Under the pieces are notes generated by a model, which saw nothing but the letters and a program-made list of their open reading frames with translations, was not told the origin of the DNA and searched no databases. A stretch of DNA of 7,737 nucleotides from Candidatus Pacearchaeota archaeon. Lineage in GTDB: Archaea; Nanobdellota; Nanobdellia; Pacearchaeales; GW2011-AR1. Every line of letters begins with the position of its first letter. The first letter of the stretch is position 1. Below, one piece after another: positions 1-5,113 of this stretch. Both the position numbers and the translations under genes were made by a program. The stretch spans positions 1-7,737 of the forward strand of contig WJLK01000016.1 of NCBI GenBank assembly GCA_014728565.1. The letters run 5' to 3'.

Positions 1-156
1 AAGTATTTCCTTACACTCTTTTTTTTCAATTTCCTCTAAACTTTTTTTTAATTCACCCATCTCATTTAAATTTTCATCTAAAATTTTAAGATGTTCATTC
101 AGCTGATTAGATTCCTGTTCCATCATCTGAATTTGCATTATTTGTTCTTGTTTCAT
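1..156 (-). CDS. pfdA: Prefoldin alpha subunit, N-terminal part (cut by window edge)
   Basis: The first 52 codons of a minus-strand gene run off the left edge of the window. They begin at the ATG at 156-154 (MKQEQIMQIQMMEQ). The translation is a continuous heptad-like coiled coil rich in Q, E, L and K, with IEKKECKEIL just before the edge. In archaeal prefoldin alpha, an N-terminal coiled coil ends in a segment like this and leads into the LVPLG-type beta-hairpin region, so the start and spacing fit that subunit better than beta. Prefoldin is a hexameric cytosolic holdase (two alpha, four beta) that hands unfolded proteins to the thermosome. The gene is divergent from the VanZ gene, and its start is about 27 bases from an AT-rich box at 181-189, which suits a leaderless transcript. 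Assignment rests on pattern only, since the diagnostic beta-hairpins lie outside the window. Another small coiled-coil protein is possible. Confidence 0.65.
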   Translation of the reverse strand, partial: MKQEQIMQIQMMEQESNQLNEHLKILDENLNEMGELKKSLEEIEKKECKEIL

Positions 157-180
157 TATAGGTTTTAGTGAATAAACACC

Positions 181-189
181 TTTTTAAAG
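181..189. promoter_or_regulatory. Shared TATA-like box between pfdA and the VanZ gene
   Basis: The near-palindromic box TTTTTAAAG lies in the 55-base divergent gap. Its centre (about 185) is 27 bases upstream of the VanZ ATG at 212 and about 29 bases upstream of the prefoldin ATG at 156. Archaeal TATA boxes lie about 26-27 bases upstream of transcription start, so both genes could be transcribed from this one element as leaderless mRNAs. Neither start has a GGTGA- or GGAGG-like ribosome binding site. A purine-rich BRE-like run (TAAAAAT) flanks the box in the prefoldin orientation. A second AT-rich run, TATATAAAAA at 201-210, is too close to the VanZ start to be its TATA box. Confidence 0.45.
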
Positions 190-211
190 ATTTTTATTTT
201 TATATAAAAAA

Positions 212-595
212 ATGATAGGGTGGTTTGAGAGAAACAATAAAATTTCCTGGATAATTACTATTTTAATAGGAATTGGAATTTTTTATATGTCTTCTTTACA
301 ATTTCAGAGTTCTGGAAGTGGATTTGGCTGGAAACCTCTTGCCTACCATTTAACAGCTTTTTTCATGTTCTCGTTTTTTCTTTTAATATCTCTAGTTAGA
401 GGAAAATTAAACAAAAGAGATATTTTAATAGCATTTTTTATATCAATAATATATGGTATTTTTGATGAAATCCACCAGATTTTTGTTCCAAGCAGAGCAT
501 TTTCTTTATTTGATATTCTTACAGATTCAACAGGAGTTTTAATTGCAGTTGTTATTTATTTTTCTTATTGTAGGAGATGTCAGGTTAGATTATAA
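212..595 (+). CDS. VanZ-family membrane protein
   Basis: This 127-residue protein has about four hydrophobic segments (roughly residues 12-30, 43-62, 69-84 and 99-118). It carries the VanZ signature: His46 in the second segment, then the block DEIHQIFVPSR at 85-95, followed by Asp101 in SLFDILTDSTG. VanZ domains are small integral membrane modules. VanZ itself gives low-level teicoplanin resistance in bacteria, but the biochemical activity is unresolved and a resistance role cannot be assumed in an archaeon. The length suits a stand-alone VanZ-like protein. The ATG at 212 is 27 bases downstream of a TATA-like box and has no Shine-Dalgarno sequence, so the transcript is probably leaderless. 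The last 16 bases overlap the 3' end of the convergent Lrp-type gene. Family assignment is firm; function is not. Confidence 0.85.
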   Translation: MIGWFERNNKISWIITILIGIGIFYMSSLQFQSSGSGFGWKPLAYHLTAFFMFSFFLLISLVRGKLNKRDILIAFFISIIYGIFDEIHQIFVPSRAFSLFDILTDSTGVLIAVVIYFSYCRRCQVRL

Positions 596-1065
596 TACTC
601 AAACTTATGAGTTTTTAAAACTAAAACAGATTTCCAATCAGCTATCATTCCACTGTATTCCTGTCTTATAGCTGTAGAAACCTCTTCAAGTTCACTAGTA
701 TCTCTGGCTATTATTACACAGGTTAAGTCATGATCTCCCATAATAGATAGCAATTCAATAATTCTTGGATGCTCAACAAGATGTTGAATAAAATTTTTCT
801 TCTCATGTTCTGTTATATTTCTTAATTTTATCTTAACATCAGCTATTAGAGGAAAACCAATTGTTCTTGGTTCAATAAAAATCCCACTCACAAAGATATT
901 TTTTCTCTGCATCTCTTTAATTCTTTTATGAACGCTGTCAATTGATAGTCCAACTTTACTAGCAATTGATTCTAACTGCTCTCTTCCATTATCCTGAAGT
1001 ATCATTAGAATTTTTTTGTCTTTTTCGTCTAGTACTCTTGATTTCAAGGTTGTTTTATGCGGCAT
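580..1065 (-). CDS. Lrp/AsnC-family transcriptional regulator
   Basis: This 161-residue protein has the two-domain Lrp/AsnC layout. An N-terminal winged helix-turn-helix spans about residues 12-64 (LDEKDKKIL, then LESIASKVGLSIDSVHKRIKEM as the helix-turn-helix), ending in a GIFIEPRTIGFP-type linker. A RAM ligand-binding and oligomerisation domain spans about 72-154, with the glycine-turn segment IMGDHDLTCVIIARDTSEL. Such proteins form dimers to octamers and regulate amino acid metabolism or other genes; the effector cannot be read from sequence. The ATG at 1065 lies two bases after a minus-strand TAA at 1070-1068 (TAAAAATG), so the gene may once have been translated behind an upstream gene, of which a C-terminal fragment may remain. 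No convincing TATA box sits 27 bases upstream. The 3' end overlaps the VanZ gene by 16 bases. Confidence 0.9.
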   Translation of the reverse strand: MPHKTTLKSRVLDEKDKKILMILQDNGREQLESIASKVGLSIDSVHKRIKEMQRKNIFVSGIFIEPRTIGFPLIADVKIKLRNITEHEKKNFIQHLVEHPRIIELLSIMGDHDLTCVIIARDTSELEEVSTAIRQEYSGMIADWKSVLVLKTHKFEYYNLT

Positions 1066-1067
1066 TT

Positions 1068-1150
1068 TTATTTCTCTCTTAAAATTCTTTTTACTTTATC
1101 AATATAAACAATAGCTTTCTGTCTGAGTTTTTCAGCTTCTGTTTTATCAA
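1068..1150 (-). pseudogene. Possible C-terminal remnant of an unidentified gene upstream of the Lrp-type gene
   Basis: The open minus-strand frame ending at the TAA at 1070-1068 gives a plausible helical, charged C-terminus (FDKTEAEKLRQKAIVYIDKV, then KRILREK). The stop is two bases from the Lrp-type start, which is the spacing of a coupled operon neighbour. Further upstream the same frame runs to an ATG at 1292, but there it lies opposite the C39-like remnant. It reads as phenylalanine-, lysine- and isoleucine-rich shadow sequence, so the whole open frame (1068-1292) is unlikely to be an intact gene. I therefore read the segment from about 1150 to 1068 as a gene tail that lost its 5' part. 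I do not recognise the family. A chance open frame is a real alternative. Confidence 0.3.
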
Positions 1151-1152
1151 AT

Positions 1153-1533
1153 ATGATTGTAGAAGTTCCAGATTTATTTGAATATTTAAAATCTTTAAAT
1201 AAAAAAGTAAATAACAAAATAAATTTTATGTTTAGACACATCTCAATTGATTCGATAAAAGAAGTAATAAAAAAAGAAAAAGTTCCAGTCATAATGTTAG
1301 TTGACCAATTTTCAATCTCCCTATAGGTAAGAACTCAGAATTATATAGTTGTTTTTGGTTATGATGAAAAAAACATTCATATAGTAGAACCTTGGTACGG
1401 AAAGAAAATGAAACTACCAAATCATAAATTTCAGGAAATGTTGGATTCTTTAAGAAATAACTTATTCTGCGGAACTCAGATGATTTATTTTAAGAAACAA
1501 TCACTGCAAACCAAAAATTTTTCTGAGAATTAG
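1153..1533 (+). pseudogene. Decayed peptidase C39-like (papain-like) gene remnant
   Basis: One plus-strand frame stays open from 1108 to a TAG at 1531-1533, except for an internal TAG at 1324-1326. Before that stop it reads SIKEVIKKEKVPVIMLVDQF. After it come NYIVVFGYDEKNIHIVEPWY, then GKKMKLPNHKFQEML and GTQMIYFKKQ. The order 'KxPVIxLVDQ, xYxVVxGYD, IxxxxPWxGKKxxL, xxFxxML' matches the C-terminal half of C39-like cysteine peptidase domains. The N-terminal section that should hold the catalytic Cys is missing, because the frame is closed by TAA at 1105-1107. The position normally held by the catalytic His before the VVxGYD strand is Asn (QNY). Truncation, internal stop and lost catalytic residues together indicate a pseudogene. 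The ancestral stop was probably near 1500; the last codons run into the 3' end of the convergent DUF106 gene. The ATG at 1153 is only a convenient left limit. Confidence 0.7.
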
Positions 1534-1902
1534 GCTGAATATTATTGAGGCACCAATATACCACCATAACCAGGTTGATGCTATTACAGTTTCAGCAAAA
1601 GTCGACCTAAGCCAGCTGAATAAAATTATTAATGGAATCATAGTAATTAGTAAAGGCCTGAAGGATTGTTTTAGCTGCTCTGGAATATCCTCCATCATCT
1701 TCTGGTTTATTTCCATTGCTTTTTTTGGATCATGTTTAGCATCTTTTAGTTCTTTTTTTAGTTTTTTCTGCCTCTCTTTTATCTCTTTCATTTTTTCCTT
1801 ATCAATCATAAAATAATTTACAATTGTAATAAAGAGAGTAAAAATAAAAGCAGCTATTATTATAGCAATTCTTGGACTGTTTTGTACAAATTCTTCTATC
1901 AT
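1501..1902 (-). CDS. DUF106 / EMC3-type membrane insertase homologue (Oxa1/YidC superfamily)
   Basis: This 133-residue protein has the archaeal DUF106 layout. One membrane helix spans about residues 11-32. A basic coiled coil follows at about 34-72 (KEKMKEIKERQKKLKKELK, then KAMEINQKMM). After the conserved SFRPLLITMIPLIILFSWL stretch (80-98) there is a third segment with WLWWYIGASIIFSLILRKIFG (111-131). The family is related to EMC3, GET1 and YidC, and is thought to help insert membrane proteins with or beside SecY. Its place after secY is conserved in many archaea, usually with adk between them; adk is absent here. The ATG at 1902 is the only gene start in the window with a clear Shine-Dalgarno site, GGTGAT at 1912-1907. 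The candidate TATA at about 1930-1920 would instead suit a leaderless transcript, so the mode of initiation is unclear. The 3' end overlaps the tail of the C39-like remnant. Confidence 0.85.
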   Translation of the reverse strand: MIEEFVQNSPRIAIIIAAFIFTLFITIVNYFMIDKEKMKEIKERQKKLKKELKDAKHDPKKAMEINQKMMEDIPEQLKQSFRPLLITMIPLIILFSWLRSTFAETVIASTWLWWYIGASIIFSLILRKIFGLQ

Positions 1903-1906
1903 TTAA

Positions 1907-1912
1907 TCACCT
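1907..1912 (-). promoter_or_regulatory. Shine-Dalgarno site of the DUF106 gene
   Basis: The minus strand reads GGTGAT three bases before the ATG at 1902. It is an exact complement of ATCACC, the anti-Shine-Dalgarno core at the 3' end of archaeal 16S rRNA. The other starts in this window mostly have A-rich leaders such as ATAAAAATG, so this site stands out and supports the chosen start. Confidence 0.6.
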
Positions 1913-1943
1913 TTTATACATTTATATTGAATGGAAGGGTTTT

Positions 1944-2036
1944 AAATCTTTACTATCAACCTCTTTTGCTTAAAGATTTTTCTAAAATCTTTACTATCAA
2001 TCTCTTTTGCTTAAAGATTTTTCTAAAATCTTTACT
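1944..2036. repeat. 41-bp tandem repeat with two perfect hairpins
   Basis: The sequence AAATCTTTACTATCAA and its following bases recurs with an exact 41-base period: copies begin at 1944 and 1985, and a short third copy at 2026. The two full copies differ visibly only near 1961 and 2002 (CAACCTC versus CAATCTC). Each junction contains a perfect inverted repeat with 10-base arms and a 3-base loop, at 1971-1993 and 2012-2034 (arm TAAAGATTTT, loop TCT). The second hairpin abuts the secY stop codon (2037-2035), so secY now ends inside the partial third copy. Near-identity suggests a recent duplication. In RNA from the secY side these would be two stem-loops in the 3' untranslated leader between secY and the DUF106 gene. 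Confidence 0.85.
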
Positions 2037-3399
2037 AAACCCCCATCATCTTTTTCATTGCAGGATTCATATCAACTGCATGTTGTTCAGCTATGTTTTG
2101 ATAAAACTGAAAGGTAATCATAATTCCCAGAAGAAGAGCAGTTCCTGCAACAAGTGCTCCAAGAACATCAGCTAGTGCTGCTAATAAACCAATAGCTATA
2201 CCTCCCATTATTGTTAAGGGCATTATATATCTTGATAAAATACTTTCTAGTATTCTTTTATCTTTTCTAAAACCAGGAATCTGCAAGCCTGATTTTATTA
2301 TGTTCTCTGCCTGGCTTGATGCATCCATTCCACTTGTTTTAACCCAGAATACTGAAAACAATGCAGCAAAAAACATAAAGAAAATCACATGGCCAATTGT
2401 CTGTCCTAGAAGTCTCCACTCCCAACTTCCCTGTATAATTCTCTCAACAATATTGGTTGAACTAACCCAGTATAAAAAACCTGATACAGGTCTTCCATTA
2501 ACAACATTAGCAAAAATAGTGGGATGACCAAGCCAGTTTTGCAATAGCCCTCCAAATAATTGCAAATTTGCAATTAGAGCAGCTGTTAAAATAACAGGAA
2601 TTACAGATGCGTAAAAAAACTGTAATGGCCATTTTAAACTATAACCTCTTAATCTATCATAACTTAAAGGTATCTCTATTTTAAGTGACTGAGCCCATAC
2701 AACAACTAGGAATAAAATAACTGTTGCAAGTATTGCTGCTAGAGAGAGCATTGTTCCCTGAGAATCTCCTCTCATCAGACTGATTATAAAGGCAATTACT
2801 GCTCCTGAAGCCTGGAAATTTCCTTGAGGTCCTAGAAAACCAAAACTTGCAGTAACAAGTCTCCATCCAACTCCTGCTGCAATAAATAAACTAACTCCTG
2901 AACCAAATCCCCATTTTGTTGAAACTTCATCCATAAATAATATTGCTAAGCCTCCTAGAATCAGCTGGAATATTACTATTGTTGTGAAACCTGGAATAGC
3001 TTCAAGACCCCTCATTAAAACATATACTAGTGCCTCAAAAACAATAAAAAACAAGACTAGTAATTTTTGAAGTCCTTGGAAAAATCTCTTTCCCTCAGCA
3101 GTTGAGGTATCAATCTCTATTATTTTACTTCCAACAAGCAACTGAAGAATAATGGATGCCATGACAATTGGTCCTATACCTAATGATATGATTGAACCAA
3201 AATTAGTTCCCATGATAATAGCAAGATACTCGAACCTCTCAAGTGCATTTTTTTCAAGACCATAAAGAGAGATATTTGACATTATGAAATATGCTCCAAG
3301 AATTATTAAAGTCCATTTTAACTTTATATTGAAACTTAGTTTTTTCTCAGTAGGACCTTCAACCTCTGGAAGATTTTTTAATATATCTTTAAATGCCAT
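2035..3399 (-). CDS. secY: Preprotein translocase subunit SecY
   Basis: This 454-residue protein forms the channel of the archaeal SecYE-beta translocon for secreted and membrane proteins. About ten hydrophobic segments are visible. Family landmarks in order: a short amphipathic N-terminus (FKDILKNLPEVEGP), the first helix at about 29-48, GIGPIVMASIILQLLVG at 74-90 in TM2 behind the plug region, MDEVSTKWGFGSGVSLFI at 156-173, the cytosolic loop and TM7 entry LKWPLQFFYASVIPVILTAA at 255-274, GLQIPGFRKD at 371-380 just before the ninth helix, and the tail QNIAEQHAVDMNPAMKKMMG. Length is normal for the family. The ATG at 3399 lies one base after the uL15 stop, as is typical for the spc-type cluster. 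The stop codon lies in the last partial copy of the 41-bp repeat. No frame damage is visible. Confidence 0.97.
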   Translation of the reverse strand: MAFKDILKNLPEVEGPTEKKLSFNIKLKWTLIILGAYFIMSNISLYGLEKNALERFEYLAIIMGTNFGSIISLGIGPIVMASIILQLLVGSKIIEIDTSTAEGKRFFQGLQKLLVLFFIVFEALVYVLMRGLEAIPGFTTIVIFQLILGGLAILFMDEVSTKWGFGSGVSLFIAAGVGWRLVTASFGFLGPQGNFQASGAVIAFIISLMRGDSQGTMLSLAAILATVILFLVVVWAQSLKIEIPLSYDRLRGYSLKWPLQFFYASVIPVILTAALIANLQLFGGLLQNWLGHPTIFANVVNGRPVSGFLYWVSSTNIVERIIQGSWEWRLLGQTIGHVIFFMFFAALFSVFWVKTSGMDASSQAENIIKSGLQIPGFRKDKRILESILSRYIMPLTIMGGIAIGLLAALADVLGALVAGTALLLGIMITFQFYQNIAEQHAVDMNPAMKKMMGV

Positions 3400-3400
3400 A

Positions 3401-3859
3401 CTACCTGCCCTCTTCCATATCTTTTTTACCTACAACCAATGCCTTTCCTCCTGCTTTTTCTATCATCTCTCTTGCTTTTTTACTAAAAGCTTTTGCAGTT
3501 ATGCTCAGTTTTGTTTTTAATTCAATATCTCCAATTATCTTGTAGTTATTTAATTTCAGTTCCTCTTTTCCATCACCATATTTTTTAATCAAATTATTGA
3601 GGTTTTTTTGAATGTTTTCTAAACTCATTACTTTGTATTTTTTCTTCCTGGTTTTTTTACTTGTAACACCCTGCTTGCCAAAATATTTATTTCCATAGAG
3701 TTTTGTAACCAGAGTCTTTTTCTGGTCAGCTCTTTTTCCAGTTCCAGCCATTCCTTTTCCTCCATGATGACCCTTACCTTTCCATTTTTTTCTAGCTCCA
3801 TGACCATGAGTGTTATTTCCTCTCTGCTTTCTTGATTTTCTGGTTTTTTTTAGTTTCAT
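3401..3859 (-). CDS. rpl15: Large-subunit ribosomal protein uL15
   Basis: The protein is 152 residues from the ATG at 3859. It opens with the typical basic, glycine-rich extension MKLKKTRKSRKQRG, then THGHGARKKWKGKGHHGGKG and MAGTGKRADQK, which threads into 23S rRNA. A C-terminal globular domain follows, ending in KAREMIEKAGGKALVVGK. The frame is open to an upstream ATG at 3898, which would add 13 residues. I prefer 3859: uL15 proteins begin with this K/R-rich segment, the start sits in the local ATAAAAATG context, and the longer form would overlap the preceding gene by 29 bases instead of leaving a 10-base gap. uL15 helps the late assembly of the large subunit. uL15 followed one base later by SecY is the standard archaeal arrangement. 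Confidence 0.95.
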   Translation of the reverse strand: MKLKKTRKSRKQRGNNTHGHGARKKWKGKGHHGGKGMAGTGKRADQKKTLVTKLYGNKYFGKQGVTSKKTRKKKYKVMSLENIQKNLNNLIKKYGDGKEELKLNNYKIIGDIELKTKLSITAKAFSKKAREMIEKAGGKALVVGKKDMEEGR

Positions 3860-3869
3860 TTTTATTTTT

Positions 3870-4091
3870 TTACCTTCTTTCTGGATTCCAATAAACATAT
3901 CTTCTTCGCAAACCTGATCTTTCTCTATTTAATAAACTCTGTCTAGCTATTTTTTTAAGACGCCCACTAAAAGTATTATGGTTAATAGGATAATCAGGAT
4001 ATAAATCTCTCATTTCATCAAACACTCCCAAAAAAATAAGTTTTCCATTATCTAATGCTTCAAATATCCTATCTTTGATTAATCCTTTCAT
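3870..4091 (-). CDS. Small winged-helix-like protein of unknown function inside the ribosomal cluster
   Basis: I do not recognise this 73-residue basic protein (75 residues if the in-frame GTG at 4097 is used). Three predicted helices can be read: GLIKDRIFEALDNG, FLGVFDEMRDLYPD and NHNTFSGRLKKIARQ. They are followed by a hairpin-like segment LLNRERSGLRRRYVYWNPE, which resembles a winged helix-turn-helix with a strongly basic wing. That suggests nucleic acid binding, but this is inference from pattern. It sits between uL30 and uL15, where archaeal clusters normally have no gene. The GTG would give a 4-base GTGA overlap with the uL30 stop, and the ATG at 4091 a 2-base gap; either implies co-transcription and coupled translation. 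Composition matches its neighbours, so recent transfer is not evident. Candidate roles are a regulator of the ribosomal cluster or a ribosome-associated protein. Confidence 0.75.
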   Translation of the reverse strand: MKGLIKDRIFEALDNGKLIFLGVFDEMRDLYPDYPINHNTFSGRLKKIARQSLLNRERSGLRRRYVYWNPERR

Positions 4092-4093
4092 TT

Positions 4094-4555
4094 TCACAAC
4101 ATTCTCCTCACAAGTTCATTTATCTTTTTATTTTTCCCAAGAACACCTTTAGGAGATGGTAACTTGCTTTTAATACCTCCTCTAGGAGGATGTAGTCTGA
4201 AAAAAGCTTTTAATCCAAAATCAGATAATTTTTTTCCTTTCAATAGTCCATCTGCATTTTTTTCAGGTTCTATTTTAATTTTTTTATTTTCCTCTTTTGA
4301 TTTATCAACTACAGCTCTCTGTTTTATCAATTCAACAAGAGTCCCCTTATCAATAATTCCATAAGAGATATAATGTTTAACTTTTTCCAACATTCCAAGA
4401 GCATTCCTGTTACTTTTTATAAGTACAGCTGAATATTTCCTTCTTAATCTTAATCTTTCAAGAGTATTAGCTATTTCTTTTCTAACTTTTACCATTCCTG
4501 AAATTCTAATTGCAATTATTAGTTCCTTGCTATTTTCTGTTTTTTTTTCTGACAT
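4094..4555 (-). CDS. rpl30: Large-subunit ribosomal protein uL30
   Basis: This 153-residue protein has the uL30 core fold in the first part (IIAIRISGMVKVRKEIANTL, then LRLRRKYSAVLI and ALGMLEKVKHYISYGIIDK). The archaeal and eukaryotic C-terminal extension follows, with the hallmark LKAFFRLHPPRGG and IKSKLPSPKGVLG. Bacterial uL30 is only about 60 residues, so the length itself marks the archaeal type. The segment at about 86-105 (KSKEENKKIKIEPEKNADG) is a charged linker. The ATG at 4555 is preceded by GATAAAAATG with no Shine-Dalgarno site. It follows a 55-base gap after aIF1, the largest gap inside the ribosomal cluster. In most archaea uL30 directly follows uS5; here three foreign-position genes separate them. 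Confidence 0.95.
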   Translation of the reverse strand: MSEKKTENSKELIIAIRISGMVKVRKEIANTLERLRLRRKYSAVLIKSNRNALGMLEKVKHYISYGIIDKGTLVELIKQRAVVDKSKEENKKIKIEPEKNADGLLKGKKLSDFGLKAFFRLHPPRGGIKSKLPSPKGVLGKNKKINELVRRML

Positions 4556-4610
4556 TTTTATCTATTTATATCTCTATTTTTATTCTTTCTTTTTGCTTTG
4601 TTTTTTGCCT
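4556..4610 (-). promoter_or_regulatory. A-rich spacer before uL30, possible internal promoter
   Basis: This is the only sizeable gap within the ribosomal cluster. On the minus strand it is nearly all purine with two AT-rich runs. GAATAAAAATAG lies about 19-30 bases before the uL30 ATG, which suits a TATA box for a leaderless transcript. GATATAAATAG lies too close (about 8-17 bases) for that role. Its position, at the downstream edge of the displaced uS3-uL29-aIF1 block, is where a new promoter would be useful. It may equally be only an A-rich spacer. Confidence 0.25.
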
Positions 4611-4910
4611 TTATAAAACTTCTATTGTATCTTCTGAAAATCCAAGTTTTACAAGGATTTTTTTAGCATTTTTTGAATGATTACCCTGGAGTTCTACAGT
4701 ATTTCCTTTTACTGTTCCTCCACAGGCAAGTTCATGCTTGAGCTCTTTTGCAAGAGTTTTCAAATCTACATCTCTGAATCCTGATATCACTGTTATTATC
4801 TTTCCGAATTTCTTTTTTTCATTACTAATCTGTATTCTCTGCTCTGTTTTTGCTATGTCTTCCCAAGCAAATGCTTCTAAAGGCAATCCTGTTTTGGGAT
4901 CGATATTCAT
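4611..4910 (-). CDS. Translation initiation factor aIF1 (SUI1 family)
   Basis: This 99-residue protein is of normal length for archaeal aIF1. The N-terminus MNIDPKTGLPLEAFAWEDI is characteristic of the archaeal proteins. The SUI1 domain follows, with KIITVISGFRDVDLKTLAKE, then LKHELACGGTVKGNTVELQG, a basic turn and a final KKILVKLGFSEDTIEVL. aIF1 binds the 30S subunit near the P site and rejects wrong start codons and initiator pairings, a role that matters where mRNAs are leaderless or lack Shine-Dalgarno sites, as most seem to here. The ATG at 4910 is two bases after the uL29 stop. uL29-aIF1 adjacency is usual in the archaeal S10-type cluster, but there Rpp29 and uS17 come next, whereas here uL30 follows. 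Confidence 0.95.
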   Translation of the reverse strand: MNIDPKTGLPLEAFAWEDIAKTEQRIQISNEKKKFGKIITVISGFRDVDLKTLAKELKHELACGGTVKGNTVELQGNHSKNAKKILVKLGFSEDTIEVL

Positions 4911-4912
4911 GT

Positions 4913-5113
4913 TTATTTATTTTCAACAGATTTTTTGTTTAATCTATTGAATGTATGAAGTTTTGCAATGGTTCTTTTAATCTCCCTTGTTTTTAGTTTT
5001 CCACCCTTGCTTACATTTGTCTGATTTTTAATTAATTCTATTCTAAGTTCCTTAATTTTATTCTGTATCTCTTTTTCAGACATCTTTGAAATATCTTTAT
5101 TTCTGAGTATCAT
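4913..5113 (-). CDS. rpl29: Large-subunit ribosomal protein uL29
   Basis: This short two-helix protein (66 residues) sits near the peptide exit tunnel and contacts signal recognition particle and nascent-chain factors. The N-terminus MILRNKDISKMSEKEIQNKI matches archaeal uL29 proteins, which supports the ATG at 5113 over the internal ATG at 5083. The second half carries GGKLKTREIKRTIAKLHTFN, the conserved IRRxxARxxT-type motif. The start overlaps the end of uS3 by 17 bases, indicating coupled translation, and the leader reads GATAAAAATG. uS3-uL29 order is universal, so this pair moved as a unit. Confidence 0.95.
   Translation of the reverse strand: MILRNKDISKMSEKEIQNKIKELRIELIKNQTNVSKGGKLKTREIKRTIAKLHTFNRLNKKSVENK

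Noticed and set aside
1068..1292. Minus-strand open frame as a complete 74-residue gene
   Set aside because: Its first two thirds lie opposite recognisable C39-like coding sequence and read as phenylalanine- and isoleucine-rich shadow. Only the last part looks protein-like, so only that is kept, at low confidence.
1324..1326. The TAG in the C39-like frame read as pyrrolysine
   Set aside because: The frame also lacks the catalytic Cys part and the His position is changed, which fits decay. Nothing in the window suggests pyrrolysine machinery or a stop-codon context typical of it.
1971..2034. The two hairpins as bacterial-type intrinsic terminators
   Set aside because: On the minus-strand RNA neither stem is GC-rich and neither is followed by a U run, and archaea do not use hairpin-dependent termination. 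I list the region as a repeat only.
1882..2527. Plus-strand open frames opposite secY and the repeat (1882-2175 and 2300-2527)
   Set aside because: They lie opposite or run into the well-supported SecY coding sequence, have no family motif, and are explained by AT-rich codon shadowing.
3860..3898. Upstream ATG of uL15, giving 13 extra residues
   Set aside because: It would overlap the preceding gene by 29 bases, and the extra residues are not typical of uL15. The ATG at 3859 gives the expected K/R-rich start.
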